NCBI GenBank assembly: GCA_945957375.1
Contig: CAMFKX010000001.1
Span: forward strand, 1 to 64,000
Direction of reading: 5' to 3'
Origin: an uncultured Roseiarcus sp.
GTDB lineage: Bacteria > Pseudomonadota > Alphaproteobacteria > Rhizobiales > Beijerinckiaceae
DNA: 64,000 nt
Below are positions 10,262 to 19,622 of the stretch, piece after piece. How positions within the stretch are numbered: the first letter of the stretch is position 1; every line of letters starts with the position of its first letter. The translations under genes were made by a program, and so were the position numbers. Under the pieces are notes generated by a model. It did not search any database. It was not told the origin of the DNA and worked only from the letters and a program-made list of their open reading frames with translations.

Positions 10262-11308
10262 TCAACTCCCGATGCGATAGGCGGTCGCGGCCGCGCCATA
10301 GAACAACGCGTGCTTTTCCTCCGGAGAGCAGCCCGCAGCGACCCGCTTGAACGCGTTCCACAGCACCGGGTAGCTGCATGCCCCCTTGTCGATAGGGAAG
10401 TTGCTCTCGAACATGCAACGTCTCGCGCCGAAAAGCTCGGTCGCCGTTTCGATATAGGGGCGAAAGGCCGCGGCGAGGACTTCCGACGTTGGCGGCAGAG
10501 CGTGGTCGGCGAAGTCGAACCCGCTGACCCGCATCGCCAGACCGCCCATCTTCACGAAGACGTTCGGGCATGCGGCAAGCTCGCCGAGCGATGTCTTCCA
10601 CGCCGCGAACACTTCCGTCCTTCGGTCCGCATAAGGGCCGACGCCGACGGGGCCTCCGAAGTGATCGAGGATGATCCGGGTGTCGGGAAAGGCGCGCGCG
10701 AGATCGCGGACTTCCCCGATCTGCGGGTGATAGACCCAGGCGTCGAACGACAGCCCCAACGGGCCCAAGGCCGCGAAGCCCCTGCGGAAGGCGCTGTCCG
10801 CGAGCAATCCCTCCGGCGGTATCGCCGAGGTCGTGCGAACGGCAGGGCTCGCATCGCGGGCCGCCGAATGCCGGATGCCCCTGAAGCGGCCGTTGCCGGC
10901 GGCAATGTGGGCCTCGAGCACGGGCCTGGCGCCATCGCCCAGCAAAAGGTCGACATGGCTCACGATCCCGGCGCAGGCCCGCGCCGGGCCATAGAGGCCG
11001 CTGGCGCTCATCGCGGCGCAGCCGTTGACGAACTCCGTTTCGCCGATCGGACGAAATTCGACCGGGCCTTCCGCGCGATACATCGCGGAGGCCTGTACGA
11101 AAACGGTCGCCTTGACGTTGTGGCCGGAATTCACGTCGGCAAGGAATTCCGGCAGGAGATAGTGATATTGCGGTCGATCCATCAGATGATGATGGGCGTC
11201 GATGATGGGCAGGTCCGGATCGATGATCTCTTCCTGCCGCTTTGCGAGCCACGCCTCGTTGATCGGCCAGTGAATGGTCGATCCGGCGACCCCGACCGGG
11301 CTGCTCAT
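10262..11308 (-). CDS. Amidohydrolase-2 family (TIM-barrel) hydrolase
   Basis: LPIIDAHHHLMDRPQYHYLLPEF; IILDHFGGP; C-terminal MFESNFPIDKG. Confidence 0.88.
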   Translation of the reverse strand: MSSPVGVAGSTIHWPINEAWLAKRQEEIIDPDLPIIDAHHHLMDRPQYHYLLPEFLADVNSGHNVKATVFVQASAMYRAEGPVEFRPIGETEFVNGCAAMSASGLYGPARACAGIVSHVDLLLGDGARPVLEAHIAAGNGRFRGIRHSAARDASPAVRTTSAIPPEGLLADSAFRRGFAALGPLGLSFDAWVYHPQIGEVRDLARAFPDTRIILDHFGGPVGVGPYADRRTEVFAAWKTSLGELAACPNVFVKMGGLAMRVSGFDFADHALPPTSEVLAAAFRPYIETATELFGARRCMFESNFPIDKGACSYPVLWNAFKRVAAGCSPEEKHALFYGAAATAYRIGS

Positions 11309-11386
11309 CGAAATGCCGTCCGTTCATTCCGCCGGTCTGCGCGGGAGACGCCGCCGGCTTTCAGGACATGCGCCATTATAGGCTCC

Positions 11387-12955
11387 TTATCGACCGGCGA
11401 GACCGCGCTCGATGTCGGCCCGCGTCAAGCTCGCTCCCCGCCCGGAAAGCACACGAGACTGCCGCTGGGCATGCCGATAAAGCTCCTGCGCGGCTGGCTC
11501 GGCGTGGTGATAGTTGAGCCAGTAGTCATCGAGGAACCGGTTCTCGTCGTTGCATGCCGAAGGCGTGAACGCCTGCGCCGCTTGATTGTACGCGTCCTGG
11601 TCGAGAAGCCCCTTCGAGGTGCGCCATTTGCCCGACTTCGCGCCGAGGATCGAACTGCCCGGAAAAAGCGGGCCCGAGGTCCTGGTGTAGTCGCCGGTGG
11701 CGAGGACACCGTAGGGAATCGGCGAGTAGATGCGATGCGGCCGGTTGGAATGCATCGACATCACGTAGTCGTGCGCCTGCTGGCTCGGCAGCGAAACCGG
11801 ACCGAGCATTTCGGTCAGGCAGTCGCGGCCGTATTCGTCGTTGAGCAGGGGAACGAAGCGGCGGGCGCGGTCGTCGATCTCCATCCAGTCGGACTGATCG
11901 TAGACGCCGGCGATGTGGGCCAACAAGGCCGGCGCGTTGTAGTAAACGAGGGCGCCCGCTTCGATCATTTCCGAGCGCGACCACTTCGCGAAACGCTCCC
12001 ACAATCTCGCCGTCGCATTGGCGAACAGGTCCTGCAGCTTGTTGAACGTGGCCGTGAGTTCAGCCGCGTCATTCATCGACACCGGAATATAGCCGTCGGT
12101 CAGCGGATCCGAAGTGTAGAGGCCGATGGCCACGATGCTCTCGGCGCGGAATTCCGGTTTCGACTCGAAACTTCCCCAGTCGTCGACGAGATAGAAGTGC
12201 GTGTCCTTGACGACGATGGGCATGGTCAGGTTGTTGTAGGGAATATCGTCTGCGACGCCGTCGAGCCAGGGAAAGTCGCACTGCGAGAGATCGACAAAGT
12301 CGCGAACGAGCATCTCGCGATCGCCGCCAAACTTGTAGGGACCCTCGTTGCAAATGCCCATGCGGCACTCGCAATGCGAAAGGAAGGAGAACTGCGAAAT
12401 CGTCGCCATGAACCTGACCGCCGCCGTGTGGAGCGGGTCGCCGGCGACGACCGGCAGCGCATCGGCTTCGAAAATCTGCAGCTGACGCTCCGGCTGCACC
12501 TGGCTTCGATGACCAAACTCGCGGGTCATGAGATGGCCGTCGTTGCGATGGTAAGCGAGTTGAAAGCGGCGCCAGAAATCGATGACGTACATCAAGTCCT
12601 CGACGGCGTCCTCCGGCCGAACAAGCCCCATGTTGATCAACAGCTCGCGACCATTGATGTAGTAGCCGGGCATGCACCAGCCCATATTGAGCAGCGTCGT
12701 CTTGGCGCCCATGTTGCGGGCGCGATCGCCGCATTCCTCCGCGCTCATCCGCGCTTCGATCTTCCGAAGCAAGGTCGGATAGCGGTAGTAGGCGTTGAAG
12801 AACGAGAGGAGCATATAGGCGAGCGGGAACAGCTTGGATTCCTGAGTGGTCCGCGTCACGCAGAGCCACCCGATCTCGTCCGACAGCACCTGAAGCGCGT
12901 TGTTGGTTTCAAGCAATTGACGATAGGTGACGGCGTCTGAGGTCATCGGGCGCAT
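11387..12955 (-). CDS. Uncharacterised ~520-aa protein, paralog of 38340-39899
   Basis: Co-linear similarity to second copy (TRTxQESKLFP, YYRYPTLLRKIE, FYLVDDWGSFESKPEF, LFPGSS); no family recognised. Confidence 0.85.
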   Translation of the reverse strand: MRPMTSDAVTYRQLLETNNALQVLSDEIGWLCVTRTTQESKLFPLAYMLLSFFNAYYRYPTLLRKIEARMSAEECGDRARNMGAKTTLLNMGWCMPGYYINGRELLINMGLVRPEDAVEDLMYVIDFWRRFQLAYHRNDGHLMTREFGHRSQVQPERQLQIFEADALPVVAGDPLHTAAVRFMATISQFSFLSHCECRMGICNEGPYKFGGDREMLVRDFVDLSQCDFPWLDGVADDIPYNNLTMPIVVKDTHFYLVDDWGSFESKPEFRAESIVAIGLYTSDPLTDGYIPVSMNDAAELTATFNKLQDLFANATARLWERFAKWSRSEMIEAGALVYYNAPALLAHIAGVYDQSDWMEIDDRARRFVPLLNDEYGRDCLTEMLGPVSLPSQQAHDYVMSMHSNRPHRIYSPIPYGVLATGDYTRTSGPLFPGSSILGAKSGKWRTSKGLLDQDAYNQAAQAFTPSACNDENRFLDDYWLNYHHAEPAAQELYRHAQRQSRVLSGRGASLTRADIERGLAGR

Positions 12956-12957
12956 TC

Positions 12958-13662
12958 CTAAACCAACTTCCACACTTCTGCCGGTTTCTCGACGCCGCTT
13001 TGATAGTCGTGAGCGGTCTTGGCGGAGGTCGACGTGTTCAGTTCGAGGCGGTCGCCGTTCTTGATTCCGCTGACCTTCGCGTTCATCAGGCAGGGAATGC
13101 CGAACTCCCTCGTCAGGATTCCGAGGTGCGAGCGCACCGTCCCGCCCATGCAGACGACGGCCTTGAAGCTTTCGAGAATCGGCGCGGTGAGCGTGCCGCC
13201 GGAGTCGTCGATGATCGCAATCGTGTCCTCCGGGACGCCATTGATCATCAGCTGGATCACGTCGTCAGCGGTATGGACATAGCGCGCCACGCCGACGACA
13301 TTATGGGGATAGGCGACGACGTTGTCGCCCTGGCCGACCTTGAGCTTGCCGTCTACGGCCTCGCTCGCGATCTCGTATTCGTCCTGCCCGCGCAGGGGCT
13401 TGTACTTTTCAGGCGCTTCTTTTGCGGAGACGGTCGCGGAAACGTCGAACCTGTAGCCGCTGGCCAGGAGATCCGACTCGATGACCTCGAAATCCTTCTG
13501 GGTGATCAGGTCGTAGCTTGATCCGAACACGAAGCTTCCCCAGTCGGCTCCTGACTCCATGAGGCGCCGCTTGACCAGCGCTCTTACCGCGGTGTGGAAG
13601 GCGCTCGGCACCGGGGTCGTTTCGGCGTGACCGAACTTCTTGCCTTCCCAGAATGCCTTCAC
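12958..13662 (-). CDS. PEP-utilizing-enzyme mobile (His swivel) domain protein, paralog of 37559-38302
   Basis: DTIAIIDDSGGTLTAPILESFKAVVCMGGTVRSHLGILTREFGIPCLMNAKVSG; GTG start with GGAGG upstream. Confidence 0.82.
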   Translation of the reverse strand: MKAFWEGKKFGHAETTPVPSAFHTAVRALVKRRLMESGADWGSFVFGSSYDLITQKDFEVIESDLLASGYRFDVSATVSAKEAPEKYKPLRGQDEYEIASEAVDGKLKVGQGDNVVAYPHNVVGVARYVHTADDVIQLMINGVPEDTIAIIDDSGGTLTAPILESFKAVVCMGGTVRSHLGILTREFGIPCLMNAKVSGIKNGDRLELNTSTSAKTAHDYQSGVEKPAEVWKLV

Positions 13663-13831
13663 CTGAAGGTTCCTCCGTGTTCCGAACGTCGCTTCTGATG
13701 GCGTAGCTTCAGGTCGATGCCGGTCGCCTCGAAGACGGCGTTGAAGGTCGCCGCGCACTCCAGATCCACCGGAACGTTTCGAGACCGCGAGAGCCGTCTC
13801 GAATGCCATGACGATATTTAATATGAACGTT

Positions 13832-13847
13832 TTAGTCAATTGCTTTA
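13832..13847. promoter_or_regulatory. Motif A operator candidate TTAGTCAATTGCTTTA
   Basis: 16-bp near-palindrome shared with three other promoters. Confidence 0.55.
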
Positions 13848-13898
13848 GTTGGCGCGAGCGGTCCCGAAGCCGCGTCGCTTGCGCATGGGCTGCGGCGG

Positions 13899-14699
13899 TC
13901 AACGCGCGGAATATCCGCCGTCGATCACCAGTTCGGCGCCGGTCATGAACGACGACTCGTCGGATGCGAGGTAGACGACCGCGGCGGCGATATCGTCCGC
14001 CGTTCCCATGCGGCCGAGCGGGTGGAGCGCGGTCAGCGCAGTGCGGATCGCCTCTTCGTCGGCCTCTGCGGACGCCATCCGTTTGACCGCCGACTGGACC
14101 ATCGGCGTCCAGGTGAAGCCCGGATGGATCGAATTGATACGGACGTCGTAGCCCTTTTCGGCGCACTCGAGCGCGGTCGACTTCGTCAGAAGCCGCACGC
14201 CGCCTTTGCTTGCGCTGTAGGCGGCGGTTTCCGCCATGCCGACCAGACCCAGAATTGACGACAGGTTGACGATCGATCCCGGTCTTTGCCGCGGTCGCGA
14301 GGGCAGGGATCGCATCGCCTCGACGCCCATGCGGACGCCGAGAAAGACGCCATCGAGATTGATGCGCATCACCCCATGCCAGTCCTCGAGGCTCGTCTCG
14401 AGCAGGGGCTTGCTTGGCCCGATCCCCGCATTGTTGACGAGAACATCCAGTCTGCCGAATTCGCTCACCGTGGCGTCGATCGCCGTGCGCCACTCGCCCT
14501 CGCGGCTGACGTCATGCTTGAGGGCGATCGCGCGACGGTTCGTCCGCCGGATTTCGTCGGCGACGCTCTCCGCGCCGTCGAGATCGATGTCTGTCGCGAT
14601 GACGTGAGCGCCTTCGTGGGCAAGGGCCAGCGCGGCGGCGCGTCCGATTCCGGACGCCGCGCCGGTGACCAGAGCGATCTTGTCAGCAACCCGAGCCAT
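13899..14699 (-). CDS. SDR family oxidoreductase
   Basis: TGAASGIG, NNAGIG, YSASKGG. Confidence 0.92.
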   Translation of the reverse strand: MARVADKIALVTGAASGIGRAAALALAHEGAHVIATDIDLDGAESVADEIRRTNRRAIALKHDVSREGEWRTAIDATVSEFGRLDVLVNNAGIGPSKPLLETSLEDWHGVMRINLDGVFLGVRMGVEAMRSLPSRPRQRPGSIVNLSSILGLVGMAETAAYSASKGGVRLLTKSTALECAEKGYDVRINSIHPGFTWTPMVQSAVKRMASAEADEEAIRTALTALHPLGRMGTADDIAAAVVYLASDESSFMTGAELVIDGGYSAR

Positions 14700-14702
14700 C
14701 GA

Positions 14703-15482
14703 TCAACTCACTGTAAAGCCGCCATCGAGAACAAAGACGGCGCCATGGATGTAGCGGGCGTCCTCCGACGCCAGGAAGGCGACCAGAGCCGCCACTTCCT
14801 CCGGCTCGCCGTAGCGAAGGGCCGGAATCATCGCGCTGAACTGGGCGCGCATCTGGTCGGCGTGTCCCGGCGACAGGCCCTCTTCGAGCGAGGTCATCAT
14901 CCGGGAGGCGATCGGGCCGGGGTTGATGGAGTTCACTCGAATGCCTCGGCCGCCCCATTCGGCGGCGGCGCTGCGCGTGAGTCCGATGACGGCATGCTTG
15001 CTCGCATTGTATGCGCAGATGCCCGGCGTGCCGGTCAGTCCCGCGACGCTGGAGGTGTTGATCACCGCTCCGCCGCCGCCTGCCGCCATGACCGGGATGA
15101 CATGCTTCAGGCCTAGGAAGACGCCGACGACATTGACGTCGAGCACGCGGCGAAAATCCTCCAGGGGATATTCGGCGATGGGGCGGACCGGCCCCTCGAC
15201 CCCCGCATTGTTGAAGAAAATGTCGATGCGGCCGGTGAGTTCACGCGCGCGCGCAACGAAGCCGGCGACCGAGCCTTCATCGGTGACGTCGCCCTCGACG
15301 GTTGAGAGGTTGGGCTCCGCTGCGAACGCGTCGTGGAGCCGCCGGAGGGCCTCCCGGTCCCGATCGACCGCCACGACGCGGGCGCCGTGGGCGATCATCA
15401 GCCTGACCGTCGCCGCGCCGATCGCCCCCGCCGCGCCGGTCACGAGCGCGATCTTTCCATCGAGCCGGTTGCTGTCGAGCAT
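14703..15482 (-). CDS. SDR family oxidoreductase
   Basis: TGAAGAIG, NNAGVEG, YNASKHA. Confidence 0.92.
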   Translation of the reverse strand: MLDSNRLDGKIALVTGAAGAIGAATVRLMIAHGARVVAVDRDREALRRLHDAFAAEPNLSTVEGDVTDEGSVAGFVARARELTGRIDIFFNNAGVEGPVRPIAEYPLEDFRRVLDVNVVGVFLGLKHVIPVMAAGGGGAVINTSSVAGLTGTPGICAYNASKHAVIGLTRSAAAEWGGRGIRVNSINPGPIASRMMTSLEEGLSPGHADQMRAQFSAMIPALRYGEPEEVAALVAFLASEDARYIHGAVFVLDGGFTVS

Positions 15483-15499
15483 GTCGCCAACCTCGGAGT

Positions 15500-16285
15500 T
15501 CAGCCGGCTTTCGGCAGGCTTTCGCTATCGAGCGCCGTCCAGTCGTCGAGGCGACCGTAGAGGTAGGGGACGAAAGCCTTGGCGGGTATCCGTGCAATCG
15601 TGCGCGCGCGGGCGATGAGATCGCCCTCGATGTAGCTCGCCTGGCGGAGCGTCACGACCGGAATGTCGCCGAGCGGGTCATGTACGGAAGAAGCCAGACG
15701 CAGCGACCCTGGCCCCTCCTTGCGCACCGAGAGGGCGTTGTCGAATTCCGCCAGCGTCAGAAAAGGGTCGTCCTCGCAGCCTTTGCCGTTGGACGCGGGA
15801 AAGGCCTTGATGTTGAAGTTGGCCCCGGAGGCGGTCCCCGGTCCGAGATCCTTGGACAGATCGGCGCGGATTTCGATCAGACGCACGCCGCAGCGATCGA
15901 GGTATCCGTGGATCGCGTGGCCGTTCCGCCGCAAGTCGCTGGTCGCGCGCTTCTTCGGCTCGCCGAAGAAGTCCCGCCCGAACATGATGGCATGATCGGC
16001 GTCCATGTACATGGCGAGCACGTAGGGCGCTTCGATGGCCCCGTGGCGCGCCAGCACATAGATGGCCCCGCCGGCATAATCGCCGACGCAATTCGAGCGC
16101 CAGCGGCCGACCATGGCTGTGACCAGAGGCTCGGACGCGGGTTCGAGACCGGGCGGCAGGACGGAAGCGACGAATTCGGGCGTCGTCAGGAAATCGATGG
16201 TGAGCATCTCGGAACCGACGAAGCGCGGTCGGCTCGTCACCTTTTCGATCCTGGCTATCTCCTCTGGAGTCTTTACGAATCCCAT
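15500..16285 (-). CDS. Acetoacetate decarboxylase family protein (paralog of 5147-5932)
   Basis: GRDFFGEPKKRAT; near co-linear identity with 5147-5932 product. Confidence 0.8.
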   Translation of the reverse strand: MGFVKTPEEIARIEKVTSRPRFVGSEMLTIDFLTTPEFVASVLPPGLEPASEPLVTAMVGRWRSNCVGDYAGGAIYVLARHGAIEAPYVLAMYMDADHAIMFGRDFFGEPKKRATSDLRRNGHAIHGYLDRCGVRLIEIRADLSKDLGPGTASGANFNIKAFPASNGKGCEDDPFLTLAEFDNALSVRKEGPGSLRLASSVHDPLGDIPVVTLRQASYIEGDLIARARTIARIPAKAFVPYLYGRLDDWTALDSESLPKAG

Positions 16286-16355
16286 GATGGGCTCCCTCCC
16301 CAGGCGGCTCTTTCGGCAGCCTGTTCTTGTGGCGCAGTCGCGTCCTGAGCCGACA

Positions 16356-16379
16356 TTGTCATACAAGAATGTAAGATGC
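16356..16379. promoter_or_regulatory. Motif B operator candidate (TTGTCATACAA-GA-ATGTAAGATGC)
   Basis: TTGTCATACAA is the exact reverse complement of TTGTATGACAA at 9166-9176. Confidence 0.55.
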
Positions 16380-16396
16380 AATCGCCGCTGGCGAAC

Positions 16397-16927
16397 TCAG
16401 ATCGGGCAGGCCGTGTCTTCGAGCTGCAAGATCGCGAGCACGCGTCCAAACCCGATGTATTGCCCGGTCATCATCATCAGCTCCAAAAGCTCTCCTTTCG
16501 AGAAGTGCTGCTGGAGTTCGCGGATTATCCGATCGTCGACGGCGAAGTGATCGACGGCCATCATTTCGGCGAGACGCAACGCTGCGCGCTCCCTCGGCGA
16601 AAATTGCGCCTCTCCGGCGCGGTCGACTTCGATCGCGGCCTCGCCTTCGCTCACATGGTCCGGGTCGAGCCGCGCCGCCTTGCAAGTCTTGCAGCCGTTC
16701 AGGGTCGCGATGCGCAGACGCACCAGTTCCTTCAGCCGCGAATCCAGGAGCCCCGCGGAGGAATGAAAGGGATAGTAGAACTCGAGATAGCGTTGGAGCA
16801 GCTCCGAATTGTCGGAGAAGGCGCGCGCGACACGACGGGTCGACCAGTCATCGGGCCTCGCGCCATCGTGCAAGTTCTGGAGATATGGGGGCAGGGACGA
16901 GCTTTCGGGCAATTCGACACGAGACAT
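16397..16927 (-). CDS. Carboxymuconolactone decarboxylase/AhpD-like protein
   Basis: LRIATLNGCKTCKAA CxxC; MMMTGQYIGFGRVLAILQLE. Confidence 0.82.
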   Translation of the reverse strand: MSRVELPESSSLPPYLQNLHDGARPDDWSTRRVARAFSDNSELLQRYLEFYYPFHSSAGLLDSRLKELVRLRIATLNGCKTCKAARLDPDHVSEGEAAIEVDRAGEAQFSPRERAALRLAEMMAVDHFAVDDRIIRELQQHFSKGELLELMMMTGQYIGFGRVLAILQLEDTACPI

Positions 16928-16961
16928 GTCTCTTCCTCCTTGGCGTGCGGCCTGATTGTCA

Positions 16962-17804
16962 TCAGACCTTGGCGTAGTGCGGTTTCCTCTTCTCGAGGAA
17001 GGCAGATAGGCCTTCGCGAAGATCGCCGTTCGCGGCGCAAAGACTCTGGTTGCGGTTTTCGAAGGCCAGCGCGATTTCCAGCGTCGGCGAGGCGAGAGCG
17101 GCCGTGAGACCCTCCTTCGTCAATCGCAATCCGAGCGGCGCGGCCCCGAGAAGCTCGCCGGCGAGGGTTTCGCCAGCCGAGCGCAGGTCCTCCGGGGCGA
17201 CGACCTGGGAGACAAGGCCGATGCGCTGCGCGCGCTCGGCATCGATGAAACGACCCGTCAGCATGAGCTCGGATGCGATCGAGCTTCCGACGAGGCGCGG
17301 CAACAGATAGCTGACCCCCACGTCGCAGGCCGAGAGGCCGACCTTGATAAATGCGGCGCTCATACGCGCGGTCGGGGTCGCAATTCGGATGTCGGAAGCG
17401 AGCGCGAGCGCAAATCCACCCCCTGCCGCGACGCCGTTGATCAGCGCCACAATCGGTTGCGGGCAGCGGCGCATGGCCAGAATGATTTCCGCCAGCCGGC
17501 GCTGGAAGTGGAAAATACGCTCGACGTCGTCGCTCGATTCGCGATCGAATTCCTTGATGTCGAGTCCTGCGCAAAATGCGCGACCGGCCCCGGTCAGCGC
17601 GACGACCCGCACCGACTCGTCGAACAACAACTCCTGAAAATAGCCGAGCAGCTCGTCGATCATCAGGGCTGTCAGGCTGTTCAGAGAGTCCGGTCGATTG
17701 AGCGTGATCGTATCGACGGGTCCGGCGCGGCTTATCCGCAGCGATCGAAACCGACGCGCTCTTGGCTTCGGAGCCGGGTCGCCCGACTTGCGTGCGGTCT
17801 TCAC
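16962..17804 (-). CDS. Enoyl-CoA hydratase/isomerase family
   Basis: TLNRPDSLNSLT, GAGRAFCAGLDIKEFD, INGVAAGGGFALALASDIRIA. Confidence 0.9.
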   Translation of the reverse strand: MKTARKSGDPAPKPRARRFRSLRISRAGPVDTITLNRPDSLNSLTALMIDELLGYFQELLFDESVRVVALTGAGRAFCAGLDIKEFDRESSDDVERIFHFQRRLAEIILAMRRCPQPIVALINGVAAGGGFALALASDIRIATPTARMSAAFIKVGLSACDVGVSYLLPRLVGSSIASELMLTGRFIDAERAQRIGLVSQVVAPEDLRSAGETLAGELLGAAPLGLRLTKEGLTAALASPTLEIALAFENRNQSLCAANGDLREGLSAFLEKRKPHYAKV

Positions 17805-19438
17805 GTCCGGGCTCTGTTCGCGATTTCACGGTCGCGCAGTTCCCGCCGCAGGATTTTGCCGGTCGCCGTCATCGGCAACGACGCGACGAACTCGATCTCC
17901 CGGGGATATTCATGGCGGGCGAGCCGGTCGCGCACCGACTCGCGAATTTCGTCGGCCAGCGCGTGCGTGGCCTCGCAGCCCGGCGCCAGCACGACAAAGG
18001 CCTTGATGATCTCGGTGCGTTCGGGATCGGGCGCCCCGATCACGGCGGCCAGCGCGACTTTGGGATGACGGACGATCGCGTCTTCGATTTCCGTGGGGCC
18101 GATCCGGTATCCGGAACTGCTGATGACGTCATCCTTGCGGCCACGAAACCACAAGTAGCCCTCGTCGTCGCTCTCCGCGAGATCGCCGGTAATCATCCAG
18201 TCGCCGACGAATTTCCCGCGGGTCGCTTCGGCGTCGCGCCAATACTCCAGCAGCATCACCGGATCCGGCCGCTTCAGCGCGAGATTGCCGACCTTGCCCG
18301 GCGAGAGCGGCGCCCCATCGTCGTCGACGATCGCGGCGACATGTCCGGGCAGCGACCGACCGAGCGAACCGTAACGGGTCGGCATGACGAGGGACGAATT
18401 GCCGATGATGCAATTCGCCTCGGTCTGCCCGAATCCTTCATTGATCGGGGCGCCGAGAGCCACCGCCATCTGCTCGTGCAGGTCCTGCCCAACCGCTTCC
18501 GAACCGCTAAGGACGACACGAAGGTCGATTGCGAAGCGGCGCTTCGCGTCTTTAACCTGACGGATCAGCTTGAGCATCGTGGGCGTCAGTAGCGTTGCGC
18601 GCACGCGGTGCTTGCCCATCATATGCAGCGCCCGCTCGGCGTCGAACGCGTTTGACCGGTACGTCAGCACCGGGAGTCCATGGAACCAGCCGGGCATCAG
18701 GATATCCATCAGGCCCGCCAGCCATGCCCAATCCGCCGGCGACCAGAGGATGTCGCCAGGCTGGGGCAGGAAGTCCATCAGGAATTCCAATCCAGGCATG
18801 TGGCCGAGCATCGAGCGGTGACCCTGCAACGCGCCTTTCGGCCAGCCGGTCGTTCCCGATGTGAAGTTGATGAAGGCGGGGGTGTCGGGAGTCAAAGACA
18901 GCGTCTCGAACGCGTCTGATGCTCGGTCAAGCGTCTCCCAGAAGGGCAGGCAACCCGGCTCCGCGCCGTCGATCAGCAGCACCTTTTCGAGGGTCGGCGC
19001 GCGTTCGCGGATTTCGGCCACTTTGGGATAGTTGGCGCGGTCGGTGATGAGCACCCGAGCTTCGGTGGTGCGGATCCGATATTCCAGGGCGTCCGCTCCG
19101 AACAACGTCGAAGTCGGGACCGAGATCATCCCCGCTTTCCAGCAGCCGACGTGGGCGACGCCGGTCGCCGGGTCTTGCCCAAGGAAAAGGACAACCCGAT
19201 CGCCGATCGCCAGGCCGCAATATTGCAGAAAGTTGGCGAACTGATTGGCCGAGCGTTGAATCTGAAGAAAGGTATAGGTCTGGACCGCCCCGTCGGCTCG
19301 CTCATGGATAAGCGCGACCCTCGTCGGGTCGCCGGCGTGTCGATCGCAAACGTCCGTTGCAATGTTGTAGCGCGCGGGCAGGCGCCATTCGAAGGCGTCG
19401 TAGACCTCCCGGTATGTGCTTCCTCGCGCGATCACCAT
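17801..19438 (-). CDS. AMP-dependent acyl-CoA synthetase (acetyl-CoA synthetase-like)
   Basis: INFTSGTTGWPKGALQGHRS; WFRGRKDDVISSSGYRIGPTEIE; TATGKILRRELR. Confidence 0.92.
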   Translation of the reverse strand: MVIARGSTYREVYDAFEWRLPARYNIATDVCDRHAGDPTRVALIHERADGAVQTYTFLQIQRSANQFANFLQYCGLAIGDRVVLFLGQDPATGVAHVGCWKAGMISVPTSTLFGADALEYRIRTTEARVLITDRANYPKVAEIRERAPTLEKVLLIDGAEPGCLPFWETLDRASDAFETLSLTPDTPAFINFTSGTTGWPKGALQGHRSMLGHMPGLEFLMDFLPQPGDILWSPADWAWLAGLMDILMPGWFHGLPVLTYRSNAFDAERALHMMGKHRVRATLLTPTMLKLIRQVKDAKRRFAIDLRVVLSGSEAVGQDLHEQMAVALGAPINEGFGQTEANCIIGNSSLVMPTRYGSLGRSLPGHVAAIVDDDGAPLSPGKVGNLALKRPDPVMLLEYWRDAEATRGKFVGDWMITGDLAESDDEGYLWFRGRKDDVISSSGYRIGPTEIEDAIVRHPKVALAAVIGAPDPERTEIIKAFVVLAPGCEATHALADEIRESVRDRLARHEYPREIEFVASLPMTATGKILRRELRDREIANRART

Positions 19439-19465
19439 GGTCGATCGAATTATCTCTTGGAGATT

Positions 19466-19481
19466 TAAGTCAAATGTTTTA
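19466..19481. promoter_or_regulatory. Motif A operator candidate TAAGTCAAATGTTTTA
   Basis: 16-bp near-palindrome upstream of 17801-19438, divergent to SurE/TetR operon. Confidence 0.6.
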
Positions 19482-19622
19482 GCATATCGCCTTAAATGTC
19501 AAGGCAGGATCTGGCGGATCGAATCAAGTCGAGCCTTGCGCGCCAGCAAGGATCGGCGCCCGTCGATTGCCGAGATCCGATCGCGCGAGTGATTTCGGGC
19601 GTTATTGCTAGGGAGGCGCAAC

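Noticed and set aside
10172-12940. 922-aa plus-strand ORF antisense to the amidohydrolase and 520-aa genes
   Set aside because: Arg/Gly/Asp-rich antisense reading of real minus-strand genes in high-GC DNA; no recognisable domain.
12958-14493. 511-aa version of the swivel protein
   Set aside because: Upstream half is an out-of-frame reading of SDR 13899-14699; the GTG at 13662 with GGAGG is a better start and matches the paralog.
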